Of a stretch of DNA of 22,130 bases, positions 6,918 to 13,134 are shown one piece after another; the stretch's first letter is position 1; each line of letters opens with the position of its first letter. The position numbers and the translations under genes were made by a program. The DNA is from a virus. The stretch lies in IMG/VR virus record IMGVR_UViG_3300042294_000068, positions 1 to 22,130 of that record. One strand, 5' to 3'. A model generated the notes under the pieces. The model saw nothing but the letters and a program-made list of their open reading frames with translations. It was not told the DNA's origin and did no database searches.

Positions 6918-7271
6918 CTAAGTCGTCGAGACAGCAGACCAGTTGGCTGTCTGCGTATTATCTATCACACTCCAAGCAAACGCTTGCGAGATTGACCCTG
7001 CTGATCCGGTTGAGCTTACTCCAACAAGCGCAATACTAACTACAGACCCGAGACTACCTACTGATCCTGTTGCACTAACCCCTGTCACCGGGAAACTTAC
7101 ACTTGCAGTAACTGTACCTACCGATCCTGTTGAACTGACTCCGGTAAGTTCTGCGGTTAAACCACCACTAGATGTCCCAACTAAACCCGTGGCTGACACA
7201 CCTGTGAGCGCAGCCTGACTGCCACCCCAAGTGTTACTACCCCATGTGCCATCGCTCCATGCTGTAGACAT
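6918..7271 (-). CDS. Small virion protein with four 20-residue tandem repeats
   Basis: Protein of 117 residues. Residues 1-20 are tryptophan- and glycine-rich (WSDGTWGSNTWGG). Residues 22-101 are four tandem repeats of exactly 20 residues built on LTGVSATGSVGT followed by eight variable residues. Residues 98-117 close with AWSVIDNTQTANWSAVSTT. Repeat units of this V-x-GVSATG-x-VG type, flanked by W-rich caps, occur in phage tail or surface proteins and probably form a short beta-solenoid or fibrous stalk. It lies 9 bases before the main fibre gene start and 6 bases after a probable virion paralogue. No enzyme motif is visible. Confidence 0.65.
   Translation of the reverse strand: MSTAWSDGTWGSNTWGGSQAALTGVSATGLVGTSSGGLTAELTGVSSTGSVGTVTASVSFPVTGVSATGSVGSLGSVVSIALVGVSSTGSAGSISQAFAWSVIDNTQTANWSAVSTT
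6969..7208 (-). repeat. Four 60-bp in-frame tandem repeats
   Basis: Within the 117-residue gene, a conserved core is seen on the plus strand at about 7001, 7061, 7121 and 7181 as ctgatccggt, ctgatcctgt, ccgatcctgt and ctaaacccgt. The spacing is exactly 60 bases each time. Each unit encodes one 20-residue protein repeat. The two middle units are closest to each other. The exact register suggests expansion by slippage or recombination, with frame kept by selection. Confidence 0.85.
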
Positions 7272-7277
7272 ACCACT

Positions 7278-7745
7278 TTATGCCAGCCGTAACAATCCGG
7301 TGGACGCATCATTGGTTGGCATCGTTAGTGAAAACGTACCCGCCGCCACCGTCTGAGCCGTGAAAGTAAATACCGCTACAGCGTTCTTGCCTGCATTGGT
7401 GTTGTTGTACAGCAGCATGGCATCAAAAGAAGTTGCCAAAGTGACGGTTGTGTAGGTAATGGTCGCTGAAGGGGTCAGGAACGCCGTTGTTGTTGTGTTG
7501 CTTGGTGCTGTACCAAATGTAACTACAACCCCGCCAGTGGTGTACCCCGTACCCGACACTTCTGTAACCGCACTTGTAAACGAAGTTGTGGTGGTTCCCA
7601 GTGAACTTGCCGCCGTGTACAGGGCTGCTTTAAACACATCGGCTGTAGCTACAGTGTGTGCCGGTATATTTGTAGCGTTGAAAGCGTGAACTGCATTAAA
7701 CAGGTCTACTTTGAACGAGTTGGTCATGCATTGTGTATTTGCCAC
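7278..7745 (-). CDS. Probable virion protein, paralogue A of a duplicated pair
   Basis: Protein of 155 residues, Thr/Ala-rich and probably all beta. It aligns through its length with the 137-residue product of 7937-8350. Shared landmarks are TNSFKVDLFNAVHAF near the N terminus, KAALYTAASSLGTTTT, then EVSGTGYTTGGVVV, an LLYNNT-to-AVAVF strand, and the C terminus FSLTMPTNDASTGLLRLA. Proteins of this form are frequent in phage structural clusters near tail connectors, and their exact role is unknown to me. Compared with paralogue B, this copy has extra residues around 24-36 and 78-98. It starts 9 bases after the 61-residue gene that separates the two copies. Confidence 0.65.
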   Translation of the reverse strand: MANTQCMTNSFKVDLFNAVHAFNATNIPAHTVATADVFKAALYTAASSLGTTTTSFTSAVTEVSGTGYTTGGVVVTFGTAPSNTTTTAFLTPSATITYTTVTLATSFDAMLLYNNTNAGKNAVAVFTFTAQTVAAGTFSLTMPTNDASTGLLRLA

Positions 7746-7754
7746 GGTATTTCC

Positions 7755-7940
7755 TTAAAATTCAGCGGTTTCGCCAAAAGTTACGACAGCACGTTTTAGT
7801 TGCACATGCGCCGAACGATGTACCAATTCACCACCCAACCAGTATTCAATCCATGTTGTGGTTTCGTTGTCGTTGTCTATGGTTCCTTCCCGCTTGTCCA
7901 GCAGGGCTTCGTCCATCAGACCTTTGGTGGTTGTGATCAT
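7755..7940 (-). CDS. Small conserved-looking phage protein between the paralogues
   Basis: Protein of 61 residues from ATG 7940, overlapping the upstream stop as ATGA. It is acidic in the middle, with a DNDNE stretch followed by TTTWIEYWLGGELVHRSAHV, and ends QLKRAVVTFGETAEF. No membrane segment or metal site is visible. I do not recognise the family, but the tight coupling, proper spacing to the next gene and the well-formed protein-like composition make it a credible gene. Its place between two duplicated virion proteins suggests that it travels with them or serves as a small structural or assembly factor. Confidence 0.6.
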   Translation of the reverse strand: MITTTKGLMDEALLDKREGTIDNDNETTTWIEYWLGGELVHRSAHVQLKRAVVTFGETAEF

Positions 7941-8350
7941 GGTAGCCTTATCAATGCGCTTGTTGCGGAGTTGGTGGGCATTACAACTGTGAACGATGCG
8001 GTGGTGGTTTTGTCAGCGCCGAAGTCCAATACTGCCACCGATTTGTTACCCTTGGATGTATTGTAAATCAGCGCACCCCGTGCTGTAAACGCGCCTGTAG
8101 TCCATACCACGTTGGTGAAGTTTACAAAGGCAGTGGTGTCTGTGACACTGACCGAGATGCCTGTCATCACCTGACCTGTCGCGGTGTAGCCTGTACCTGA
8201 AATCTCCCCACTTGCTGTGTAAACAGTGGTAGTAGCCCCCAAATCGGCATTGGCAGTGTACAACGCCATGTAGAAGGTGTCTGTGGAGAAATCATGTACC
8301 GCTTGAAGCAGTTGCTGCTTAAAGGATGTGGTTAGGGTTTGGGCAATCAT
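7937..8350 (-). CDS. Probable virion protein, paralogue B of a duplicated pair
   Basis: Protein of 137 residues, all-beta in appearance. Key landmarks shared with the 155-residue protein at 7278-7745 are TTSFKQQLLQAVHDF, FYMALYTANADLGATTTVYT, EISGTGYTATGQV, ALIYNTSKGNKSVAVLDFG and the C terminus SFTVVMPTNSATSALIRLP. Its start overlaps the stop of the adaptor gene (ATGA at 8347-8350), so it is translated with the neck proteins and is likely a virion component. The duplication may have produced two specialised subunits of one ring or fibre base. No specific function is recognised. Confidence 0.65.
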   Translation of the reverse strand: MIAQTLTTSFKQQLLQAVHDFSTDTFYMALYTANADLGATTTVYTASGEISGTGYTATGQVMTGISVSVTDTTAFVNFTNVVWTTGAFTARGALIYNTSKGNKSVAVLDFGADKTTTASFTVVMPTNSATSALIRLP

Positions 8351-9000
8351 GTTACTGGAATCCTAGCCTGCCCACTGCGGTATGCGTCCTGACGCTCTAA
8401 ACCATCACCCAGACGTTTAAGCTGTGCCAGTGCTTCACCCAACTTGGTGTTGTACAGCATAACCATGTCCTGCTCACCCTTCATGTAGGTGTAGGCTTCA
8501 ACCAGTGTCCCATACAGAAGGACGGGGTCGTAGTTGTCACCGAGCCATGTGGTTGAGGCGGTGACGATGGACTCTGGGTAGTAGAAGTAGTGGAGTTCTG
8601 TGCTGTACGCAGCGTCAGGTGTGGGGCCAAGGATGAACGTAAGCTCTGTTTCGTTGTCTGACCGGGGTCCAAATATGGCGTAATACTTGGGCGCTCCGGT
8701 GGACGTTGGCTTGGGATACGCTTCCCTGATGAAGTTCACATCCTTGTTCAGCAGGTACGTGTACGCCCCAGTAGTGGGGTTGATTGCTGCCAAGGAAAAT
8801 GTGGACAGGAAATCAGTGGGGCACTGGAGGTACTTGTTGCTGGCTGTTGTGCTGCCCGTGACGTTCTTGCGTAGGGATGGAAGCTGTACGGCGTTGTAGA
8901 TGCGTTTCTCTGCCTGCGTAATAAACACATTCATGTCCGTCGTAGGGAACGTATTCTCCGTGTACGAGGAGACCGCAGCAACCAACGCAGCGTAGTTCAT
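8347..9000 (-). CDS. Head-tail adaptor (SU10-type phage adaptor-like)
   Basis: Protein of 217 residues, matching in style the adaptor proteins that sit under the portal in short-tailed phages. The N-terminal helix region includes VSSYTENTFPTTDMNVFITQ followed by AEKRIYNAVQLPSLRKNVTG. A middle beta region carries YTYLLNKDVNFIREAYPKP and LTFILGPTPDAAYSTELHYF. The C-terminal helices include LLYGTLVEAYTYMKGEQDM, then KLGEALAQLKRLGDGLERQD. The helix bundle plus beta insertion and the LVEAYTYMKGE block are characteristic of this family as I remember it. It follows the other connector gene by only three small genes, and both probably form the neck ring stack that retains packaged DNA. Start and stop each overlap neighbours as ATGA. 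Confidence 0.75.
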   Translation of the reverse strand: MNYAALVAAVSSYTENTFPTTDMNVFITQAEKRIYNAVQLPSLRKNVTGSTTASNKYLQCPTDFLSTFSLAAINPTTGAYTYLLNKDVNFIREAYPKPTSTGAPKYYAIFGPRSDNETELTFILGPTPDAAYSTELHYFYYPESIVTASTTWLGDNYDPVLLYGTLVEAYTYMKGEQDMVMLYNTKLGEALAQLKRLGDGLERQDAYRSGQARIPVT

Positions 9001-9278
9001 GCCATCGGACCCCGAGACATCGTGCCTTTAGTAGCGCAACCAGTTCCGCGCATCGTGATACCAGATGTTTTTATAGGTTCGTTACCAGCCGACTTGCTGA
9101 TGTTGCCAATGCTAACGTCCAAGGTATCGAGCTTACTACGGTTGGGGGGAAAGCCGGGGTTAGTGCCAAACTCTACTGGAGCTTTGGTCATTTTCTTTCC
9201 ATCCATCGTATGCGGTTGTGCATAGACGGCAGCGGAGCCAACTTCTTTGCCCATAAGTTTTTGACTGAACTTAGCCAT
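8997..9278 (-). CDS. Small conserved phage protein with TSGI-RGTG ending
   Basis: Protein of 93 residues, basic, with low hydrophobicity. The C-terminal segment reads KTSGITMRGTGCATKGTMSR then GPMA, a pattern I associate with small proteins in marine and freshwater phage neck regions (TSGIKMRGTGAATKG-x-ARGP). The N terminus MAKFSQKLMGKEVGSAAVYA also looks conserved. It follows the 62-residue basic gene after one base and overlaps the adaptor start by ATGA. The gene seems strictly linked to the head-tail connector block, so it may be a minor virion or assembly protein. Function unknown. Confidence 0.6.
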   Translation of the reverse strand: MAKFSQKLMGKEVGSAAVYAQPHTMDGKKMTKAPVEFGTNPGFPPNRSKLDTLDVSIGNISKSAGNEPIKTSGITMRGTGCATKGTMSRGPMA

Positions 9279-9279
9279 A

Positions 9280-9468
9280 TTAACCTCCGCGACCAGATTT
9301 CTGGTTCATCACTTTAGCCATGCCACGACCATACTTCATCATGTCCATGTCGGTCTTGCCACCTTTGGCAAACTTGGTTTTGGGTTTGCCGGGATGCAGC
9401 TTTCCCTCGTGCGTATGCACCATGTTTGCAATCATCTTCTTGTCCTGCTTTTTGTCTGCCTTGTCCAT
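9280..9468 (-). CDS. Small lysine-rich protein
   Basis: Protein of 62 residues, strongly basic and methionine-rich (DKADKKQDKKMIANMVHTHE at the start, GRGMAKVMNQKSGRGG at the end). A good Shine-Dalgarno AGGAG lies about 6 bases before ATG 9468 and also overlaps the upstream stop region. The FAKGGKT segment recalls the GG-containing motif of the small basic proteins at 11301-12567. No domain is recognised. Composition suggests nucleic acid contact or a disordered virion component. It is one of several short basic genes clustered around the connector genes. Confidence 0.55.
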   Translation of the reverse strand: MDKADKKQDKKMIANMVHTHEGKLHPGKPKTKFAKGGKTDMDMMKYGRGMAKVMNQKSGRGG

Positions 9469-9476
9469 ATCAACTC

Positions 9477-9860
9477 CTAAGTTACTGTAACTGAACCAAG
9501 TTCTAATGCTGCTACCAAGTAATTTGGTGTCAGCCCATTATCGTTTGCCCTAGACCCGCCCACGGGGTTCCAGTTCCACTGAAATACTCGGCTTCCTTCG
9601 CCTGAGTAGCCGTCCACCAGCAAGCCCGAAGCGTAGTAGCTCAAATCTCTGCGCGGCTCCCGCACTCCTTGTGGATCATCTACCGGGTACATCCCCAACT
9701 GTAACTGAGGTTGATCTGGTGTCCAGCAGGTTGGGCACACTAGCAAGTTGTAAGTTTTGGTCTTGACAACTTCTTTCTTCAGTTCCTTCAGCTTGTAGCG
9801 GAACCCGCAGCGGTCACATTCCGCTATCGAATTCTTACCGGATGAAAACCTGTTGCCCAT
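9477..9860 (-). CDS. Zinc-ribbon phage structural-region protein
   Basis: Protein of 127 residues. It has two CxxC pairs, Cys15/Cys18 (CDRCGFRYK) and Cys42/Cys45 (CPTCW), spaced as in a zinc ribbon. The next segment, PDQPQLQLGMYPVDDPQGVR, is followed by EPRRD. The rest, rich in Gly, Asn and Trp, seems to be a separate C-terminal part (QWNWNPVGGSRANDNGL) of beta character. The ribbon plus DQPQLQLG-YPVDDPQ block looks like a conserved protein of phage connector regions, where it may be a small neck or head-closure part. Its start is 2 bases after the connector stop. DNA binding is possible but not shown. Confidence 0.68.
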   Translation of the reverse strand: MGNRFSSGKNSIAECDRCGFRYKLKELKKEVVKTKTYNLLVCPTCWTPDQPQLQLGMYPVDDPQGVREPRRDLSYYASGLLVDGYSGEGSRVFQWNWNPVGGSRANDNGLTPNYLVAALELGSVTVT

Positions 9861-9862
9861 GT

Positions 9863-10783
9863 CTAGCCTAGGAACATTTGTCGGGGCACAAATCGAACTG
9901 AGGCTTTCTCACGGTCCTCATCCTGCGCCAACTGCCATGCCTCATCATATTGCATCTTCAATACCTGCAGCCGCTCCATTCCGTTGGGTATCTTGAGTGC
10001 CAAATAGTAGGCTAACCCTGCCGCTACGCACGGAATAAACCTGAACGGCACATCCATCGTATCCGAGCCGTCCCCAGCGTTTTGGTTCCTACGCAACCGC
10101 CAGTACACAAAGGTATAGGTCTGGGAGCCATCAGGCGTGGGCCATACGCTGATTGCAGGGGGATTTGATACATACACGGCTGTACCCGTTGTATGCGTGG
10201 CTGCGGTGGTGTTAGCCTGCCCTCTGGAACATGCGGTCAGGACATTGCCTACGATGTAACCGTAATAGATGATCTCGCTGTCTACCTTGATGTAACCAGC
10301 AGCAGCTAGTCCTATGACAGAATCCAAAGTGATCGTGGTGGCTGTGGCAGTCACTGCACCACTAAGTGCTAGGGTTGTGGCGGAAGTTTGACCCGAGTTG
10401 CGCTGGATCATCACCTGAATGGGTCTAGCTTGCGTCAGCTTGTTAGGCAACGTAGCGTAGGTACTGACGCTAATACGTGTGATGGTCAGGTCAGATTGAT
10501 TAGAAGTTGAGTTGGCATTTGTGCGGATGACATGCTCAAGCAAGTCTACGGTGTCCACCGGCAGAGCGTATGTGTTCAAACCCTGAGTCAGGGTAAACGA
10601 TCCCTGCTCAATCGTCCACATGTTGATGCCCCGGTTGGCCCAGTCAGCAAACATGATGTTGAGTGACCGACGCGCTGTACGCATGTCATAGCCCGTGCGA
10701 AGTTCAGAGCCTGCGCGTTCAAACGCATCCTCAATGACCTCACTCAAGTCCATGTCAAAGTTAGCAACGCCCGAAGTTGTCAT
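9863..10783 (-). CDS. Head-tail connector/neck protein with an inserted beta domain
   Basis: Protein of 306 residues. Residues 1-60 are helical, with MDLSEVIEDAFERAGSELRT then RSLNIMFADWANRG. Residues 244-306 are also helical, with VPFRFIPCVAAGLAYYLALK and MQYDEAWQLAQDEDREKASV, ending VPRQMFLG. This matches the helix-beta-helix plan of podovirus connectors related in position to P22 gp4. The beta part PPAISVWPTPDGSQTYTFVY near 208-227 is typical too. Residues about 132-206 look like a separate insert: TITLDSVIGLAAAGYIKVDS then EIIYYGYIVGN, CSRGQANTTAATHTTGTAVY. That pattern is common in phage fibre and surface proteins. The start shares one base with the upstream stop (TAATG). Confidence 0.75.
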   Translation of the reverse strand: MTTSGVANFDMDLSEVIEDAFERAGSELRTGYDMRTARRSLNIMFADWANRGINMWTIEQGSFTLTQGLNTYALPVDTVDLLEHVIRTNANSTSNQSDLTITRISVSTYATLPNKLTQARPIQVMIQRNSGQTSATTLALSGAVTATATTITLDSVIGLAAAGYIKVDSEIIYYGYIVGNVLTACSRGQANTTAATHTTGTAVYVSNPPAISVWPTPDGSQTYTFVYWRLRRNQNAGDGSDTMDVPFRFIPCVAAGLAYYLALKIPNGMERLQVLKMQYDEAWQLAQDEDREKASVRFVPRQMFLG

Positions 10784-11016
10784 TATCTAAATCCTGCGGT
10801 TTTCTTTGCTATGCCCTTGGGTTGGGCTACGAATTGTTTTCCAGCAGCTTTACCTGCTCTCTTGGCCTTGGTTGTCGCTGCATACTCAGCAGGGCTAAGA
10901 CTTTTGATAGCCGCCTCTGGCAAATACCGCTCCCCCGTCTTACTCGACGGTTTACCAGACTTGGTGCGCCATTTCTGGTCACCCCAATCCTTCAAAGACT
11001 GCTGCGGTGCTTTCAA
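10783..11016 (-). CDS. Small basic protein, KWRTKSGKPS family-like
   Basis: Protein of 77 residues, starting at ATG 11016 with ATGA overlap and ending on a TAATG overlap with the connector. The sequence is strongly basic: SLKDWGDQKWRTKSGKPSSK, then TGERYLPEAAIKSLSPAEYA, then ATTKAKRAGKAAGKQFVAQP and KGIAKKTAGFR. I recall this motif order from small uncharacterised proteins in aquatic phages and possibly in large eukaryotic viruses, but I cannot name the family with certainty. Lys/Arg richness and the lack of hydrophobic core-like stretches suggest DNA contact, for example as a minor head component. Translation is likely coupled to both neighbours. Confidence 0.62.
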   Translation of the reverse strand: MKAPQQSLKDWGDQKWRTKSGKPSSKTGERYLPEAAIKSLSPAEYAATTKAKRAGKAAGKQFVAQPKGIAKKTAGFR

Positions 11017-11300
11017 TCTTTGTACCCGCCGCCTGCGGCCTTGTATCGTTTAGCCATAACTTGTGCTTTTCTCGCGCTCCATTGCCCCGCGCCTGTGCCA
11101 GCGGTGGCCTCTGCCTTTACGGCATTAAAAATCCGTTTACGCAGACCCGGCTTGGTGTAGTTTCCCGCTTCGTTGACCTTTGACTTTACAGCCCCACCCT
11201 CTTTGTACTGCGTGAAGTCCGTGTTGTCACGGCGTGCCGTTTTCTTGGCCTTTGGCATCTTGGAGGGGTTGATGTCCCCCATGCCACGAGAGGCTCTCAT
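11013..11300 (-). CDS. Small basic protein, YTKP-GQWSARKAQ family-like
   Basis: Protein of 95 residues, start ATG 11300 directly after the previous stop. Residues 1-30 (MRASRGMGDINPSKMPKAKK and on) are basic and flexible. The second half has a conserved-looking block: VNEAGNYTKPGLRKRIFNAV, then GTGAGQWSARKAQVMAKRYK and AAGGGYKD. The YTKP-LR-R and GQWSARKAQ-A-YK-GGGY pattern is one I associate with small uncharacterised phage and large-virus proteins. It probably forms a short helical domain. Position in the small basic cluster just before the connector gene suggests a virion role, perhaps with packaged DNA. Function is not known to me. Confidence 0.64.
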   Translation of the reverse strand: MRASRGMGDINPSKMPKAKKTARRDNTDFTQYKEGGAVKSKVNEAGNYTKPGLRKRIFNAVKAEATAGTGAGQWSARKAQVMAKRYKAAGGGYKD

Positions 11301-11903
11301 TTAGCACATCTTTCCACGGGTCTTACCCCGCTGGGCGATACCATCAGCACGGGATGAGACTGAACCGCCAGAAGCAAAGGACTCGTCGCCGCGCATTTTT
11401 GGCTTGTAATCGGTGCCCATGCCTTTGAATGGACCTTTCATATCAGAATTGGAAATTTGCATGGCGCTACGGGGTTCTTTTACGGACTTACTGGTTCCGT
11501 ACATACCTTTCCCTGATGTAGCTAACTTAGCCTCGTATGCGGAATTACGATCTTGCAAAGACTGATATTTTGGTTTTGCTACAACATTTTTGCCACGCCC
11601 CTCAGTGGAGAATGCTTTTTCAGTTGCAGATGGCGTCGATTTTGCCAAATCAGTAGTGTATTTTTTCCCATTAAACTCAAAAGTCTTGCTGCCAGCAGCC
11701 TTAGCTTCTGTAAATGCCGCTTTAAAACTATTGGGTTTTGAAAACCTATCAGGCTTTGCAAACGTCCTAGATGTCTCATCAGACTCAGGTACATAAGGGT
11801 CTCCCTCTTTTTCAGGCAAGATTCTTAACAACCGCGCATGGGCACTTTCTGGCGTAACTAATTCTTCAGCTTCGCCACCGTCTGCAAATTTACGTGTTTT
11901 CAT
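11301..11903 (-). CDS. Basic protein with F-x2-AF-AR-G box and C-terminal Cys motif
   Basis: Protein of 200 residues, hydrophilic and largely disordered in appearance. Residues 59-84 hold SFKAAFTEAKAAGSKTFEFN followed by GKKYTT, a short alpha-beta box seen in many phage proteins (F-x2-AF-x-x-A-x-x-x-G-x-x-x-F-x-x-x-G-x-x-Y-x-T). The C terminus ASGGSVSSRADGIAQRGKTR, ending GKMC, is shared with the 98-residue neighbour and, more loosely, with the 118-residue one. The last residue is cysteine. It starts 10 bases after the preceding stop. The repeated box suggests a small protein-interaction module; localisation in the virion is inferred from context only. Confidence 0.62.
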   Translation of the reverse strand: MKTRKFADGGEAEELVTPESAHARLLRILPEKEGDPYVPESDETSRTFAKPDRFSKPNSFKAAFTEAKAAGSKTFEFNGKKYTTDLAKSTPSATEKAFSTEGRGKNVVAKPKYQSLQDRNSAYEAKLATSGKGMYGTSKSVKEPRSAMQISNSDMKGPFKGMGTDYKPKMRGDESFASGGSVSSRADGIAQRGKTRGKMC

Positions 11904-11913
11904 ACCATTCTCC

Positions 11914-12270
11914 TTAGCAGGCCATGCCGCCGCTTTTCATCTTGATCTGCTTGGCTTTGGTCTTGCCTTTGGAAGCAACGCCGTCAGCCGAACGGACGAA
12001 CCCGCCGGTTGCCATCTTCTTCATGGCAGAGTCCTTCATCATCTTGCCATCAGGCATCTTGTGCTTGCCTTCTTTTTTCTTGGCAATCATTGCCATGAAA
12101 CCGGAGTTCATTTTTGTAGCCATATCACCACCTCGTTTAAAAGATTTGCCTTTGTCGGCGTTACTAAAATCCTTACCCACGGACTGTGGGACACCTACTT
12201 TTTTGGCAAAGCCCGGATTGTGGGCTATTGCCTCCATAAACCTGTGCTGCTTTTTGCTGGAGCTTGGCAT
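11914..12270 (-). CDS. Small basic protein with SSKKQHRFM N terminus
   Basis: Protein of 118 residues starting immediately after the previous stop (12271). The N-terminal block MPSSSKKQHRFMEAIAHNPG is followed by FAKKVGVPQSVGKDFSNADK. It looks like a conserved small phage domain that I remember from several aquatic phage genomes. A Met- and Lys-rich middle region follows (MAMIAKKKEGKHKMPDGKMM). Near the end, ATGGFVRSADGVASKGKTKA is a diverged copy of the C-terminal motif found in both neighbours. The last residues are SGGMAC, so this also ends in cysteine. Composition suggests nucleic acid or capsid interior contact. Function unknown. Confidence 0.64.
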   Translation of the reverse strand: MPSSSKKQHRFMEAIAHNPGFAKKVGVPQSVGKDFSNADKGKSFKRGGDMATKMNSGFMAMIAKKKEGKHKMPDGKMMKDSAMKKMATGGFVRSADGVASKGKTKAKQIKMKSGGMAC

Positions 12271-12567
12271 TTAACACATCCGACCTTTAGTCTTACCGCG
12301 CTGGGCTATGCCGTCACCACGGGATGATGCGGAGACTGAACCACCTTTAGCTTTTGCAACGGGTTTATTGGCACGCATTCTTTCTCTCATTGCTTTTATG
12401 GTTGGGTCATCATCAATGCCGGGGGTAACGCTATTTTTAAGAGCCTCTAATTGGTCTTTAGCTGTTTGCCGTCTTTGGTCAAAAACATCTTTGGTTACAA
12501 CCTCATTGTTGTGGTTATAGACAGGGTTCCCTGCCGCGTCTTCTGTAACCCTAAAAATATTGTTCAT
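12271..12567 (-). CDS. Small protein with C-terminal DGIAQRGKTKGRMC motif
   Basis: Protein of 98 residues. Residues 1-70 are mixed-charge and probably helical (FRVTEDAAGNPVYNHNNEVV, then VFDQRRQTAKDQLEALKNSV). The C-terminal tail KAKGGSVSASSRGDGIAQRG, ending KTKGRMC, is basic. The tail matches that of the 200-residue protein at 11301-11903; the corresponding DNA is alignable too, about 44 of 59 positions by eye. This points to a shared origin of the two 3' ends. It starts 9 bases after the upstream gene and abuts the next start without a gap. No enzyme motif is seen. Confidence 0.6.
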   Translation of the reverse strand: MNNIFRVTEDAAGNPVYNHNNEVVTKDVFDQRRQTAKDQLEALKNSVTPGIDDDPTIKAMRERMRANKPVAKAKGGSVSASSRGDGIAQRGKTKGRMC

Positions 12568-12576
12568 AATATTCTC

Positions 12577-12834
12577 CTAGCATTTCCATCTTGCAAGAGC
12601 CGCCGCCTTGCGGGTTGGTTTACCCTTCTCGTCTTTCATCGGCCCCGGCATGCCGCTCATCCGGGCGCAGAACGAGTCCTTGCGTGGGCCACCTTGGGGC
12701 TGTGGAGCCTTGAGGTTGCTGCCGGTTGCTGCGTTGTACTTAGCTCTACCCTTGGCAGTCAGTCCAGCCCCCTTGGAGATCGGTAGCTTCTCGCCCCGAC
12801 CAACAGAGAGAACCGGGCCTTTCTTCTTAGCCAT
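12577..12834 (-). CDS. Small basic GLTAKGRAKYNAATGSNLKAP-type phage protein
   Basis: Protein of 85 residues starting at ATG 12834, overlapping the previous gene by 8 bases. The N-terminal part is KKKGPVLSVGRGEKLPISKG, followed by AGLTAKGRAKYNAATGSNLK, then APQPQGGPRKDSFCARMSGM. The C terminus is KPTRKAAALARWKC. GLTAKGR-KYN-TGSNLKAP and SFCARMSG-KG are strongly recurrent in aquatic phage genomes in my memory, possibly a Pfam DUF (DUF6321), but I cannot confirm the number. Two cysteines occur, one of them the last residue. It is the first of four consecutive genes whose products end in cysteine. Function is unknown. Confidence 0.68.
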   Translation of the reverse strand: MAKKKGPVLSVGRGEKLPISKGAGLTAKGRAKYNAATGSNLKAPQPQGGPRKDSFCARMSGMPGPMKDEKGKPTRKAAALARWKC

Positions 12835-13120
12835 AAAACACCGAGAGGCTGGTTAACGAGCCAACGCTTAGCGTCAAATACAAACCTGTACTTGCTAAAA
12901 TACCTTCGCCGGGGACGAGGACATACGTAGAGTTAGCTACCGTTTGGCTTGTAATGTCCATCGTGAACAAGACTTCGCCCGTGGCGCTACCATCACGAAT
13001 TTCTAATGTGCAAGCAGTGCTTACGGCTGGCGTAACAATGAAGCCTTTTAGCCGTGTACGCCCTGCATAATATGACCCAGCGGTACTGCGGTGCGCTGAC
13101 TTAACGTCGGTTTGCATCAT
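12827..13120 (-). CDS. Small beta-rich virion protein candidate
   Basis: Protein of 97 residues. A strong Shine-Dalgarno AGGAG lies 7 bases before ATG 13120; a second ATG follows directly and either may be used. The middle reads as beta strands, with YYAGRTRLKGFIVTPAVSTA then TLEIRDGSATGEVLFTMDIT, and a late LYLTLSVGSLTSLSVFYG. This pattern is common in small decoration-like or fibre-like phage proteins. A UUCG-loop hairpin just upstream may reduce expression relative to the preceding gene. Together with the 174-residue protein it forms a small beta-rich pair after the capsid gene. No closer function is recognised. Confidence 0.62.
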   Translation of the reverse strand: MMQTDVKSAHRSTAGSYYAGRTRLKGFIVTPAVSTACTLEIRDGSATGEVLFTMDITSQTVANSTYVLVPGEGILASTGLYLTLSVGSLTSLSVFYG

Positions 13121-13134
13121 AATTAATCTCCTGT

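Noticed and set aside
6969-7208. Possible CRISPR array from the 60-bp periodicity
   Set aside because: The repeats are coding, imperfect and contiguous in frame, with no unique spacers and no cas genes.
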